Origin: Methanocorpusculum petauri
Lineage (GTDB): Archaea; Halobacteriota; Methanomicrobia; Methanomicrobiales; Methanocorpusculaceae
Length of the DNA stretch: 64,000 bases
Direction of reading: 5' to 3'
Assembly (NCBI RefSeq): GCF_026891975.1
Contig: NZ_JAPTGB010000010.1
Location: forward strand, 1 to 64,000
Shown: positions 1 through 8,178 of the stretch, in pieces
How positions within the stretch are numbered: position 1 is the first letter of the stretch
How the letters are laid out: each line of letters begins with the position of its first letter
The notes under the pieces: model-generated
Seen by the model: only the letters and a program-made list of their open reading frames with translations
Told to the model about the DNA's origin: nothing
Databases searched by the model: none
Translations under genes and position numbers: made by a program

Positions 1-2
1 GG

Positions 3-281
3 AGCTTCAGCGACAGCATCCCGGGCGACATGACCCTGTATGCAAAATGGACGTCGTCCGGTACCGCAGCAACCGCCACGCAGACCGCCCAGACGACCGC
101 CAAAGCGACCACTGCCCCGGCATCGACGCAGGCACAGAGCGGCACAACCGCCACCACCGCAGCACCGGTCGCCACCACTGCCGCAGGCGCACAGCCCACC
201 TTAACCCAGGCACCCGCCCCGGTACTTGGCGGACTCCTCGGACTCCTCGCAGCGGGCATCCTCCTGCGGCGGAAAAACTAA
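3..281 (+). CDS. C-terminal part of a repeat-type surface protein (5' end outside window)
   Basis: The frame is open from the window edge, so only the last 92 residues are visible. The first visible residues (about 1-17) end in TLYAKWT, the typical end of a Listeria-Bacteroides (InlB B-type) repeat found in secreted surface proteins. A long Thr/Ala-rich linker follows (about residues 18-68), likely to be O-glycosylated. Then comes a hydrophobic segment (LGGLLGLLAAGILL) and a basic RRKN end, the usual anchor of archaeal surface proteins. I infer an exported protein held in the membrane by its C-terminus. A hairpin terminator follows directly. The ligand or adhesion role cannot be told from this fragment. 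Confidence 0.75.
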   Translation, partial: SFSDSIPGDMTLYAKWTSSGTAATATQTAQTTAKATTAPASTQAQSGTTATTAAPVATTAAGAQPTLTQAPAPVLGGLLGLLAAGILLRRKN

Positions 282-282
282 C

Positions 283-310
283 GGGAGACACCTCCCTGAC
301 ACCTCTTTTT
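283..310 (+). terminator. hairpin and T-tract after the surface protein gene
   Basis: GGGAG at 283-287 pairs with CTCCC at 292-296 around a 4-nt loop. A run of T follows at 305-310. It begins two bases after the stop codon. The rest of 311-513 shows no gene-like pattern. Confidence 0.55.
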
Positions 311-513
311 TGAAAAAAACAAAAACCCTGCCTCATAGCATCTTCAGAGCAGACACCAACCGCCCAACTCCCTGCCGCCTGCATACCACCTCGCAGGAAC
401 ACAGGAAAACAATCTCACAAAATACCGTCACGCCCCGAAAGGATCACACCGATCACGCTCCGAAACAGCGTCTGAAAACTATTACCCCCGACAAAACCCA
501 AAAAAGAAAAAAA

Positions 514-738
514 TTACATATTCTCCAGATACTTCTTCAGCGCATTCCAGTCGCGGATCTTCAGAATCTCGCCCGCCGTATGCTTCTCATGATGATTCAG
601 CTCCTTTGAATGGTGAATACCATCGCCGAGTTTCGCAATACGAACCTCAACAACATCATTATCACCCTCGCTCTGGATTGCAGCAATCTGCTCAAGGTAC
701 GCCACAATCTCTGCCTTCTTTGCTGCACTGGTTGTCAT
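514..738 (-). CDS. small conserved-looking protein of unknown function, 74 aa
   Basis: I do not recognise this family. The protein is soluble, rich in charged residues, and has an N-terminal helix-like stretch followed by a His-rich centre (HHSKELNHHEKHTAG, about residues 42-56) that could bind metal. This is a guess. A TATA-like box (GTGTATATCC on the coding strand, near 760-768) lies about 25 nt before the ATG, which fits a leaderless transcript starting at this codon. The gene stands alone, with the ABC transporter operon ending more than 100 bp beyond its promoter. Confidence 0.6.
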   Translation of the reverse strand: MTTSAAKKAEIVAYLEQIAAIQSEGDNDVVEVRIAKLGDGIHHSKELNHHEKHTAGEILKIRDWNALKKYLENM

Positions 739-852
739 AGACAGTAATCATCCTTCATAGGATATACACACTTGGATAGCGGCAGAATCAGTGTGACACC
801 ACAACGTACAACCACAAACAGCACATCCTTCACCACCAGCCCAAAAGGACAT

Positions 853-1470
853 TCAGCTCACATCCCAGCGTTCAAACGCCCGCAGTGCAACCCGCCACGA
901 CACCCACAACCCCGACAGACCCAGCACCGCAAAAATCCCCGCCCAGACGCCAAGCATCTCCGAAATCAGCAGATGACGCCAGTACACCGCCGCAATCGGT
1001 GCAAAACACAACACCAGAAACAACAGAATTCCGACATTCATCCGGTACACAAAATACACCGCAAGCATCAGATCCAGCATCAGCAGTGCTGCGCCGACAC
1101 ATCCCGTCCACCAGACCAGCGGCGACACTCCCAGCAGATCATACCCGTTCAGAAACACCACCGAACCAACCGCCGCCGCCCCGCAAACCAGCGCAGCCGC
1201 ACCCAGACACAGACACGAAAACACATACCGGGCGGCCAGAATCTCCCGGCGGGAGAGCGGCAGCGCAAGCGCATACCGCTCCCACCGGCTGGAAGTATCC
1301 AGTGCCATGGCATTGACAGGCAGAAGAAGAACCATCGCGGTAGCAACCAGAAACGCAACCGAACTGACCCCCCACGGCACAAACAGCACCATACAGACAA
1401 CGATCACCACTGCCATCATCCCAATGGCCGGCCGCAGATATATCCAGTCCTTCAACAGCAGTCCGTTCAT
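853..1470 (-). CDS. ABC-2 type permease, second of a pair
   Basis: About six hydrophobic segments and the shared opening MNGLLLKDW make this a paralogue of the gene just upstream. Both have the pattern of small ABC-2 permeases in GntR-controlled exporters (YtrC/D-like): a conserved RWERYALALPLSRREILAAR-type cytosolic stretch near residue 65. I set the start at the second ATG (1470) because an AGGAG box lies six bases before it but directly abuts the first ATG at 1476. It is the last gene of the operon GntR - ATPase - permease - permease. The substrate is unknown. Confidence 0.8.
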   Translation of the reverse strand: MNGLLLKDWIYLRPAIGMMAVVIVVCMVLFVPWGVSSVAFLVATAMVLLLPVNAMALDTSSRWERYALALPLSRREILAARYVFSCLCLGAAALVCGAAAVGSVVFLNGYDLLGVSPLVWWTGCVGAALLMLDLMLAVYFVYRMNVGILLFLVLCFAPIAAVYWRHLLISEMLGVWAGIFAVLGLSGLWVSWRVALRAFERWDVS

Positions 1471-1484
1471 ACGCATCTCCTGAC

Positions 1485-2132
1485 TCAGAACTCCTTCTTC
1501 GCGTAAATCCCCACCGAAAACCGGTAGGACACAAACACAACAATTGCCGTAATCACGAGCATACCACCGAGAATGACCGGCATCAGTACCGGCGCGGCCA
1601 GCGACGTTCCTGAAAGATCCATCAGAAACGTCATACCAAGCATCACCACAACCGGCGTCAGCGCGATCACCATAATAATATAGCGCATCTTCTCTGCCCC
1701 GAACTTCAGCGTCAGCGGAAGAGCAATACTGCCCAGAAACAGCCCGCAGGCAACAAACATCACCATCAGCGTCAGCGGATCAATGAAGGGCAGAAAAATT
1801 CCCTCGCCCGGCATCAGAACCGTCATCGCAATCGCAATTGCCAGAGAAATAATACCCGCAACGCAAATACCACCCACCATCAGCAGATACCGCTCCGCCA
1901 CAATCTCCCGGCGCGTCAGCGGCAGGCTCACCGCGTACTTATCCCATCTGGCCGCCGCATCAAAACTGATCGCCGTTGTCGGCAGCATCGCACCGAACAT
2001 AATCAGAATAATGTACACCGGCAGCTCGTTTCCCATCGGAATAAACACCACACAAAAGATCAGCGCCATAACTGCCAGATACTTCATTGTCGGGTTCAGA
2101 TTCAGAAGATCCTTGTACAGCAGCCCGTTCAC
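1485..2132 (-). CDS. ABC-2 type permease, first of a pair
   Basis: This is an integral membrane protein of 215 aa with about six membrane segments. The opening (V/M)NGLLYKDLLNLNP and the central RWDKYAVSLPLTRREIVAER motif match its downstream paralogue. The start is GTG, overlapping the stop of the ATPase gene by four bases (GTGA), with a GAGGAG ribosome site just before it. The two permeases presumably form a heterodimer with the ATPase at 2129-2989. Systems of this layout export peptides or lipids or act in envelope stress in bacteria, but the cargo here is not known. Confidence 0.82.
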   Translation of the reverse strand: MNGLLYKDLLNLNPTMKYLAVMALIFCVVFIPMGNELPVYIILIMFGAMLPTTAISFDAAARWDKYAVSLPLTRREIVAERYLLMVGGICVAGIISLAIAIAMTVLMPGEGIFLPFIDPLTLMVMFVACGLFLGSIALPLTLKFGAEKMRYIIMVIALTPVVVMLGMTFLMDLSGTSLAAPVLMPVILGGMLVITAIVVFVSYRFSVGIYAKKEF

Positions 2133-2989
2133 AGCTCCTCACCCCGGGAATAAAACAGCATAATTGACTCGGTTGTTACCGGATCAATCACCATCTCCGG
2201 ATGCAGAGCGGCAACCGCCCTCTTATCACGGACCAGAACCTCACACCCGAACTGGTTTTTGCGGAACCGGATAATCTGATCTCTCTCGATCCCCGCAATA
2301 TCCTCTGCACCGCACTTCACTACACCCATGCTGTCCATCAGCTCATCGCGTCCTGCCGAAAAAACAATTTTACCATGATGAATGAACGTCAGATAATCTG
2401 CGATCTTATCGAGATCGCTGGTGATGTGCGATGAAATCAGAATCGCATGTTTTTCATCCTGAATGAAATCAAGGAAGATATCAAGAATCTCCTCACGCAC
2501 GATCGGATCAAGACCGCTGGTCGCCTCATCCAGAATCAGCACATCCGGCTTGTGGGCAAGAGCCGCAGCAATACCGAGCTTCATCTTCATCCCGCGGGAA
2601 AACTCCTTAATCTTCTTTTTTTCCCCAAGCCCGAACCGCGCGAGATACGTTTGATATAGTTTCCCGTCCCAACTCTGATAGATGTTTCCGAGAATTTTGG
2701 AAATGTCAGCCGGAGTGAGATTGTCGTGGAAACAGCACTCATCAAACACCACGCCAATTCTCTCCTTAATCTCCTTTTCGTGACTGTCCAGATCCATCCC
2801 GAGAATCTCAACAGTTCCCGAATTACGATGGATAAGATTCAGCATTGCCTTAATCGTCGTTGATTTTCCTGCACCGTTTTCTCCGATGAATCCCATGATG
2901 CACCCTTTCGGTACCGCAAAGGAAACATTGTCCAGCGCAAAGTCCGGATAGACTTTACAAAGATCTGTTACTTTTATTGCATACTCCAT
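2129..2989 (-). CDS. ABC transporter ATP-binding protein (YtrB-like)
   Basis: The nucleotide-binding domain is complete: Walker A GENGAGKST near residue 36, a degenerate signature FSRGMKMKL where LSGGQ is usual, Walker B VLILDEATSGLD, and the H-loop SSH. The FSRGM signature is common in ATPases that pair with ABC-2 permeases under GntR control. A C-terminal extension of about 70 residues follows the ATPase core. It powers the two permeases downstream (overlapping by four bases). It starts three bases after the regulator gene, so the four genes almost certainly share one transcript. Confidence 0.9.
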   Translation of the reverse strand: MEYAIKVTDLCKVYPDFALDNVSFAVPKGCIMGFIGENGAGKSTTIKAMLNLIHRNSGTVEILGMDLDSHEKEIKERIGVVFDECCFHDNLTPADISKILGNIYQSWDGKLYQTYLARFGLGEKKKIKEFSRGMKMKLGIAAALAHKPDVLILDEATSGLDPIVREEILDIFLDFIQDEKHAILISSHITSDLDKIADYLTFIHHGKIVFSAGRDELMDSMGVVKCGAEDIAGIERDQIIRFRKNQFGCEVLVRDKRAVAALHPEMVIDPVTTESIMLFYSRGEEL

Positions 2990-2992
2990 TTG

Positions 2993-3367
2993 TTACTCTC
3001 CGTTGTAGAGCAGTTCGAGAGTTTCCCGAAGCTCCTCATACGTAATGCCGCTTTGTGCGGCAATGTCCACGGCTTTTTGCAGATGTTCTTCACACAGCCG
3101 CATCTGTTCTTCTTTGATAATCTCAAGATTTGATCTCGCAACAAAACTGCCTTTGCCGGTGACGGTTTCGATAAATCCGTCATGTTCCAGGTCGGTGTAG
3201 GCACGTTTTGTGGTGATTACACTGATGCGCAGTTCCTTTGCAAGAAGACGCATGCTCGGCAGTGCGGTCCCTTCGGGAAGCTCGCCGCTGATGATCATGC
3301 GTTTAATCTGCGAGGTAATCTGCTCGTAAATGGGCTTATCACTTGCATTGCTGATGATGATGTTCAC
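2993..3367 (-). CDS. GntR family regulator of the ABC operon (YtrA-like)
   Basis: This is a 124-residue protein with an N-terminal winged helix (PIYEQITSQIKRMI...LPSMRLLAKELRIS...TKRAY, FIETVTGKGSFVA) and a short helical dimerisation tail, the size and layout of the YtrA subfamily. The frame stays open upstream to 3544. I chose GTG at 3367 because a strong AGGAGGT box (3372-3378) sits four bases before it and the family usually starts just before this point (V-N-I-I-I). It heads the ABC operon and probably represses it through the inverted repeat at 3389-3407. Confidence 0.88.
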   Translation of the reverse strand: MNIIISNASDKPIYEQITSQIKRMIISGELPEGTALPSMRLLAKELRISVITTKRAYTDLEHDGFIETVTGKGSFVARSNLEIIKEEQMRLCEEHLQKAVDIAAQSGITYEELRETLELLYNGE

Positions 3368-3388
3368 GGGGACCTCCTGCGTCATATT

Positions 3389-3407
3389 GTATATATCGTG
3401 TATATAC
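3389..3407 (-). promoter_or_regulatory. inverted repeat, probable GntR operator over the promoter
   Basis: GTATATA (3389-3395) and TATATAC (3401-3407) form a perfect 7-bp inverted repeat around TCGTG. The repeat is also the best TATA-like sequence upstream of the regulator, so a bound dimer would block TBP. YtrA-type repressors often bind such AT-rich palindromes and regulate themselves. That it is bound by this regulator is an inference from position and symmetry. Confidence 0.55.
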
Positions 3408-3572
3408 ATTAATACTTTCGCACGGAGATGTACCGGAAGTAACCACGAACCACGCGAAAAAACCAAATCCCACCGGACACTCAGAGCAGCTTCATACCAT
3501 GGGAACAACCCTTCTTCATCAGGCATCTTTATCTGATGACGCAACCAATGTATTACCCAAACAGGGGTAGAT

Positions 3573-3893
3573 ATTCTGGGTCGAATAGAAAACGCAAATC
3601 AGGACGTAGCAGAAGACGGAAGTATTATTCGCGTAAAACTTCCGAACCGTCGCACAAAAGAACAGTTTGCCCAGGCAGAACTCATGCTTGGCTCAAACCA
3701 TATCAAAGTCCGCTGTTCGGACGGTGTCACCCGTCTTGGCCGCATAAAAGGAAAAATTAAGAAACGGGTTTGGATCCGCGAAGGTGACATTCTCATTGTT
3801 ATCCCGTGGGATTTCCAGGACGACAAATGCGATATCGTCTACCGCTACACTACCCCGCAGGTAGACTGGCTCCGCTCACACAAATATCTCTGA
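3573..3893 (+). CDS. eif1A: translation initiation factor aIF1A, non-standard start
   Basis: The OB-fold of aIF1A is clear: SIIRVKLPNRR, then AELMLGSNHIKVRCSDGVTRLGRIKGKIKKRVWIREGD split over about residues 35-75, and YRYTTPQVDWLRSHKYL at the end. aIF1A helps place initiator tRNA in the ribosomal P site and aids scanning or start selection. The frame runs up to a TGA at 3537 but holds no ATG, GTG or TTG before the internal ATG at 3684, which would delete the first strands. ATT (3573) or CTG (3576), four and seven bases after AGGGGT, are the candidates. A TATA-like CTTTATCTG near 3527 predicts a transcript start around 3552, which agrees. A sequencing frameshift is the alternative. Confidence 0.8.
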   Translation: MLGRIENANQDVAEDGSIIRVKLPNRRTKEQFAQAELMLGSNHIKVRCSDGVTRLGRIKGKIKKRVWIREGDILIVIPWDFQDDKCDIVYRYTTPQVDWLRSHKYL

Positions 3894-3924
3894 ACACATC
3901 ACCACCATTTTTTCTCAACGTATC

Positions 3925-4371
3925 ATGGTACAGATTCCTGCATTTGAAACCATAGCACAGGCTCACGGACATACCTGTCCCGGGATTGCCCTTGGCTATA
4001 AGATCGCCGTGGTTGCGGCGACCTGGGCGGGAGAGGACGACGACGTCAGAATTGTCGCCCACACCACCCGCTGTCCGCTGGATGCACTCAAAGTTACCTT
4101 TGACGTGAAAAACCATCCGGAACGCATGGTTGTCGCTGATACCAACACTGTCAGCTTTGTCATCACCAAACCGGACGGTCGCAGACTCTTCATCGACGAA
4201 CTGCCGGGAACGCACCTTACCAGTGATGAACTTACCGCGATCAAGAAAAAAGTTGAGGCAGGCACCGCAACCCCGGAGGATCTTCGCCGCATGAACGAGA
4301 TTAAAGACGAACTTTTCCATGTCATGCAGGCAATCCCGGACGAAAAATTATTCGCCGTTCGCGAAGAATAA
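3925..4371 (+). CDS. FmdE-domain protein
   Basis: The protein (148 aa) carries the FmdE signature near its start, FETIAQAHGHTCPG followed by IALGYKIA, with the His and Cys that bind metal in this family. FmdE was named for a protein co-purifying with molybdenum formylmethanofuran dehydrogenase, but many FmdE-domain proteins are stand-alone and of unknown role. This one lacks the C-terminal zinc finger some homologues have and is not next to fwd/fmd genes. It probably binds a metal or molybdopterin-like ligand. It lies 30 bp after aIF1A in the same direction. Confidence 0.8.
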   Translation: MVQIPAFETIAQAHGHTCPGIALGYKIAVVAATWAGEDDDVRIVAHTTRCPLDALKVTFDVKNHPERMVVADTNTVSFVITKPDGRRLFIDELPGTHLTSDELTAIKKKVEAGTATPEDLRRMNEIKDELFHVMQAIPDEKLFAVREE

Positions 4372-4427
4372 CTTCGTCCAAACGATATTCTTTTTACGTT
4401 TCAGCCCCCATCTGAAATTGAACTATT

Positions 4428-5693
4428 ATGGAGGATATCACATCAACAGTCGAGTTTCAGATGAGCCTGCTGCTCTTCGTGGCGCTCGGCGGATATCTCC
4501 TGGCAACACGCATCCACCAGTCCGCGGTTATCGGTGAGATTCTGGTCGGTCTCATTGTGGGTCCCAGCGTTCTCGGGCTGATCACGTACACCGACTTCGT
4601 CCAGAGCTTAGCAGGTCTTGGTGCAATCATCCTCCTTTTTGTGATTGGATTTGAGTTCGAGCTTAGTGATATCACCAACTGGCGATATGGGGTGATAGCC
4701 CTTGTCGGGGTGATTGTCCCCTGGATTGGGGGATACGCAACATCCATATTCTTCAATATGGACTTCTACACCGCAATCTTCATCGGAACCGCACTTACCG
4801 CGACGAGTATTGCAATTACGGCGAACGTACTGCGGGAAATGGGGAAACTTCACCAGCCGTTTGCAAAAGCCATCATCGGTGCTGCGGTTATTGATGACAT
4901 TCTCAGTCTGATCGTCCTGTCCATCTGCAAGGACCTCGGCGCGACCGGTGAACTTGTGCCGATGGCGGTTGCCCTGACCGTGATCAAATCGATTGGGTTC
5001 GTAGTGATCGCAGCGGTTGTCGGTATCAAAGTGATTCCGCCGCTGATCTCCCGAATGGACGCGACGAAACTCGCCCGGCAGTTCCCGGAGTTCGTCTTCA
5101 TCTTTGCGATGATGGTTGCATTCTTCTATGCAATGGCGGCAGAGTTTGTGGGAGTATCGGCTATTGTCGGTGCGTTCCTTGCCGGCGTGTGTGTCAACCG
5201 CGTGAGTCTGAAGCATAGTCTTGACATCAAGCTCGGTGCAGAGTATCTGTACATCATCTTCGCGGCAATATTCTTCGTCTCACTGGGTATTATTGTGGAT
5301 CTGCAGTATCTGTTCGAAAAACCGGAGATGCTGTGGTTTATTGTTGCGCTGATTGCAGTGGCCATCATCACGAAGGTGGTGGGCTGTGGCCTGCCGGCGC
5401 GGCTGCTTGGCATGAACACCCGCGATTCACTGATCATCGGGTTCGGAATGGCTCCCCGCGGGGAAGTGGCGATGATCGTCGGTCTGATTGCGCTGACGCA
5501 TTTCCAGGACATGGCAGCGGCGGCAGCAGATGCAGTTCAAAAGGAGTATCTGCTCCAGCTGGGGAATGAAGTGTTCATCGCGATTGTGCTGATGTCGCTA
5601 ATTACAACGGTGATAGTGCCGCTGGTATATCGGGGCTGGTTCTTCAAGTCCGAGAAAAAACCTGATCCTGCTGCAGATTGCAGCAGTAACTAA
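4428..5693 (+). CDS. cation/proton antiporter (CPA2, KefB/NapA-like)
   Basis: The 421-residue protein is almost all membrane helices (about 12), as in the Na+/H+ exchanger domain. Two adjacent acids in VIDDILSL (Asp156-Asp157) match the ion-binding pair of electrogenic CPA2 exchangers, and GFEFELSDI lies at the usual place near residue 74. There is no TrkA-N or TrkA-C regulatory domain after the helices. It likely exchanges Na+ for H+ across the membrane, which matters in a cell whose Mtr complex pumps sodium. The true ion is not known from sequence. Confidence 0.85.
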   Translation: MEDITSTVEFQMSLLLFVALGGYLLATRIHQSAVIGEILVGLIVGPSVLGLITYTDFVQSLAGLGAIILLFVIGFEFELSDITNWRYGVIALVGVIVPWIGGYATSIFFNMDFYTAIFIGTALTATSIAITANVLREMGKLHQPFAKAIIGAAVIDDILSLIVLSICKDLGATGELVPMAVALTVIKSIGFVVIAAVVGIKVIPPLISRMDATKLARQFPEFVFIFAMMVAFFYAMAAEFVGVSAIVGAFLAGVCVNRVSLKHSLDIKLGAEYLYIIFAAIFFVSLGIIVDLQYLFEKPEMLWFIVALIAVAIITKVVGCGLPARLLGMNTRDSLIIGFGMAPRGEVAMIVGLIALTHFQDMAAAAADAVQKEYLLQLGNEVFIAIVLMSLITTVIVPLVYRGWFFKSEKKPDPAADCSSN

Positions 5694-5864
5694 AATCTTT
5701 TTTTGAAATCCCGGATCAAACGTTCACGAGTATTGCAGCCCCGTGAAACATCCCACGTACATAGCACGCGGACAACCGCACTCAACACGTTATCTTCTTC
5801 AAAAAATCACGATGAACTGCTGTCACCGCAGTACATCATCCGCTCCCGCACGTATCTTCCGGAC

Positions 5865-7691
5865 CTATTTCTTCTCTCTGGCAAATTTTCCGCGTGCGGG
5901 TATAAGATCTCCGATAAGATCGCTTCTCTTCGCCTGCAGCAGTCCGGCAATGACCAGATCATACTGTTTCGGATCTTTCCACTGCAAAAGAGCACGCTGA
6001 ATGCGTTTTTCACCACCAACCGGCACATAGACTTTCTTCCGGGTAAGGGGATGGAGACCGCTGTAGTACATTGCCGTGGACAAGGTCATGGGAACCGGCG
6101 TAAAGTCCTGCACCTGTTCAGTGTAGAGATTGTACTTTCTCAGATACAGTGCAAGATCGATCATATCTTCAATCCGGCATCCAGGATGAGAAGACATCAG
6201 ATACGGCAGCAGATACTGCCGGTTCCCGCCGTGAGGGGTTGTTCGTTTCTGTAACGATTCAAAGTGTACGTGGAAATCGTAAAACACCCGGTTTTGCGGT
6301 TTGTTCATCAGGGCGAGAACAGGTTTGGAGATGTGTTCGGGTGCGACCTTCAGATGTCCGGAGATGTAGTGGTCCCGCAGTTCCAGCAGGTAGTGGTCGC
6401 CTGAGGCATCTTTGGGGATGAGGTCGAAGCGGATGCCGGAGCTGATGAACACATGTTTGACCCTTGGAAGGTTGCGCAGACGTTCCAGAAGCGCCAGCTG
6501 CCGCTCCGTCCCGTCGGTAAATGCCCCGCACTTAATGCAGTTTTTGTCGGGACAGGGCACTCCCGTTTTCCATTTCTCACACGTACAACCGTACATATTT
6601 GCCGTCGGGCCGCCGACATCCTGAATCGTTCCCCGGAACTCCGGCATTTCGGTCATGCGTTTCGCCTCGCGAATGAGTGATTCTTCACTTCGTGAGGTAA
6701 CGATTCTTCCCTGATGATGCGTGATGGCACAGAATGAGCAGCCGCCGAAACAGCCGCGATGCGTTACCAGAGAGAACTGTACCGGTTCAAGTGCCGGAAT
6801 TGGTTCTTTGTAGGACGGGTGCTGTCTCCGGGTGAACGGAAGTTCGTAGAGGTGGTCAAGTTCCTTCGTTGTTAGCGGACGCATGGGCGGGTTTGCTACG
6901 ATTACGGTTTTCGGGTGCGGCTGCACAAGTCTTTTGTGCCCTTCGCGGTACATGACCGCGTAGGCACTTGCAAATACTCCTTTGCCGACCACGCTTGGAT
7001 AGGACGGCAGTAGCACGGCGTCTTCAGGCGGATTTTTGCGGAATTCACCTACGCTCATCGTCCAGCAGGTGCCGGGAATGTCGCGGATAGTGTTGATTGC
7101 ATCACCCTGCTGCATCCGTTTTGCGATCTCAATAAGGGCAAGTTCACCCATCCCGTACACAAGAAGCGATGCCGGCGCGTCGGCAAGAATTCCCTGCCGG
7201 ACACTGTTGCTCCAGTAGTCGTAGTGGGCGAATCGCCGGAGACTTGCTTCAATTCCGCCGATAACGATCGGAATCTGGGGGTACTGCCAGTGGAGAGCGT
7301 TCGCATACACTATTGTGGTACGTTCCGGACGGGTAAGTTTTCCCCCGGGTGAGTAACTGTCCTTTGACCGTTTTTTCAGCGCCGGGGTGTAGGCGTTGAG
7401 CAGCGGGTCCACAGCACCCGGAACGACTGCAAAAAACAGGCGTGGTTTTCCCAGACGTTTGAAACTTTTGAGGTTGTGATCCTTCCAGTCCGGCTGGGCA
7501 AGGACACCCACAGTAAAGCCTGCATCCCACAGAGCCCGTCCGAGCAGTGATGTTGCAAATGAAGGGTGATCTACGTAGGCATCACCGGAAACAAGAATTA
7601 TATCGGGCTGCGTGATCCCACATTTATTCAGTTCCTCCTGCGTCATCGGCAAAAACTCCGGTTGCGGCAAAGGATTTCGGGGGACACTCAT
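5865..7691 (-). CDS. YgiQ-type radical SAM protein (UPF0313)
   Basis: At 608 aa this is a full-length YgiQ-family enzyme. The N-terminal third (about 30-280) has the B12-binding-like fold of the family, starting DIILVSGDAYVDHPSF. The radical SAM core follows with Cys314, Cys318 and Cys321 (GCFGGCSFC), which should bind a 4Fe-4S cluster. A second Cys group (CTCEKW...CPDKNCIKC, about 370-390) is also typical. The reaction is unknown for the family. The gene stands alone and converges on the antiporter gene, with a 171-bp gap holding nothing I recognise. Confidence 0.9.
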   Translation of the reverse strand: MSVPRNPLPQPEFLPMTQEELNKCGITQPDIILVSGDAYVDHPSFATSLLGRALWDAGFTVGVLAQPDWKDHNLKSFKRLGKPRLFFAVVPGAVDPLLNAYTPALKKRSKDSYSPGGKLTRPERTTIVYANALHWQYPQIPIVIGGIEASLRRFAHYDYWSNSVRQGILADAPASLLVYGMGELALIEIAKRMQQGDAINTIRDIPGTCWTMSVGEFRKNPPEDAVLLPSYPSVVGKGVFASAYAVMYREGHKRLVQPHPKTVIVANPPMRPLTTKELDHLYELPFTRRQHPSYKEPIPALEPVQFSLVTHRGCFGGCSFCAITHHQGRIVTSRSEESLIREAKRMTEMPEFRGTIQDVGGPTANMYGCTCEKWKTGVPCPDKNCIKCGAFTDGTERQLALLERLRNLPRVKHVFISSGIRFDLIPKDASGDHYLLELRDHYISGHLKVAPEHISKPVLALMNKPQNRVFYDFHVHFESLQKRTTPHGGNRQYLLPYLMSSHPGCRIEDMIDLALYLRKYNLYTEQVQDFTPVPMTLSTAMYYSGLHPLTRKKVYVPVGGEKRIQRALLQWKDPKQYDLVIAGLLQAKRSDLIGDLIPARGKFAREKK

Positions 7692-8178
7692 AGTTGTTCT
7701 CTATGTTATACCGGAGGGGTGATAAGTGTCGCGGATGTCTGTCCCTACGGGAAACTATATATTACATAATGTAAAATATACTATACACTGAAGGAATGGG
7801 AAGACTCAGAAGGTGTCCCCCGGCACAACAGTGGTTATTCCCATTTCCTCCAGGAAGTAGATGAAAATTCCTCCTCTATAGTAGAAACAGCATTCAGCAA
7901 GAAAAACAACAGCACACACAACACACGAAATCCAGACAGGTAAGAATCAGTCACATACATACACACACCCATTCATACCACACACCACAGGAAGACTCAA
8001 GAGGCATCAGTCGGTGAAACCCCCATGAGACGACTGATGCCGAAGAGTTCTCTCTTTTCCCGAACCTACTCTCTCCGGATATGAGAAAGATATAATATCC
8101 CTGTACACAATTGTATAATGTAAAAGGTTGCATACATTCCCGCAGATGGTGGCGGGAATTCAGGCAGGGTTGACAGTC
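7692..8178. other. 487-bp non-coding stretch with TATA boxes and hairpins
   Basis: The stretch lies between divergent genes. On the left it holds the ygiQ promoter: an AT-rich block around 7754-7790 includes the palindrome TTACAT-A-ATGTAA. On the right TGTATAATG (about 8112-8120) can serve the membrane protein gene. Between them are two inverted repeats (7792-7848 and 8003-8041), annotated separately as a candidate RNA. The reading frames here are short and have unlikely composition, so I see no protein gene. Confidence 0.55.
7792..8041 (+). ncRNA. candidate small structured RNA
   Basis: AATGGGAA near 7793-7801 pairs with TTCCCATT near 7840-7848. At 8003-8013 GGCATCAGTCG pairs perfectly with CGACTGATGCC at 8031-8041 across a 17-nt loop. 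The element GGAAGACTC occurs in both halves (near 7798 and 7990). A TATA-like AAAATATACTATAC ends about 20 nt before the first arm, so plus-strand transcription is possible. Strand and borders are uncertain. The second hairpin could instead be a terminator or a protein-binding site. Confidence 0.3.

Noticed and set aside
772-1506. Plus-strand frames opposite the ABC permease genes
   Set aside because: Extremely Gln/Arg/Pro/His-rich and antisense to clear membrane proteins.
3536-3760. ATG-started frame overlapping aIF1A (MTQPMYYPNRG...)
   Set aside because: It is +2 to the conserved aIF1A frame and very basic with no resemblance to a known protein; the predicted transcript start lies after its ATG.
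5694-5864. tRNA or small RNA between the antiporter and ygiQ genes
   Set aside because: No cloverleaf or strong hairpin was found by eye in this short convergent spacer.
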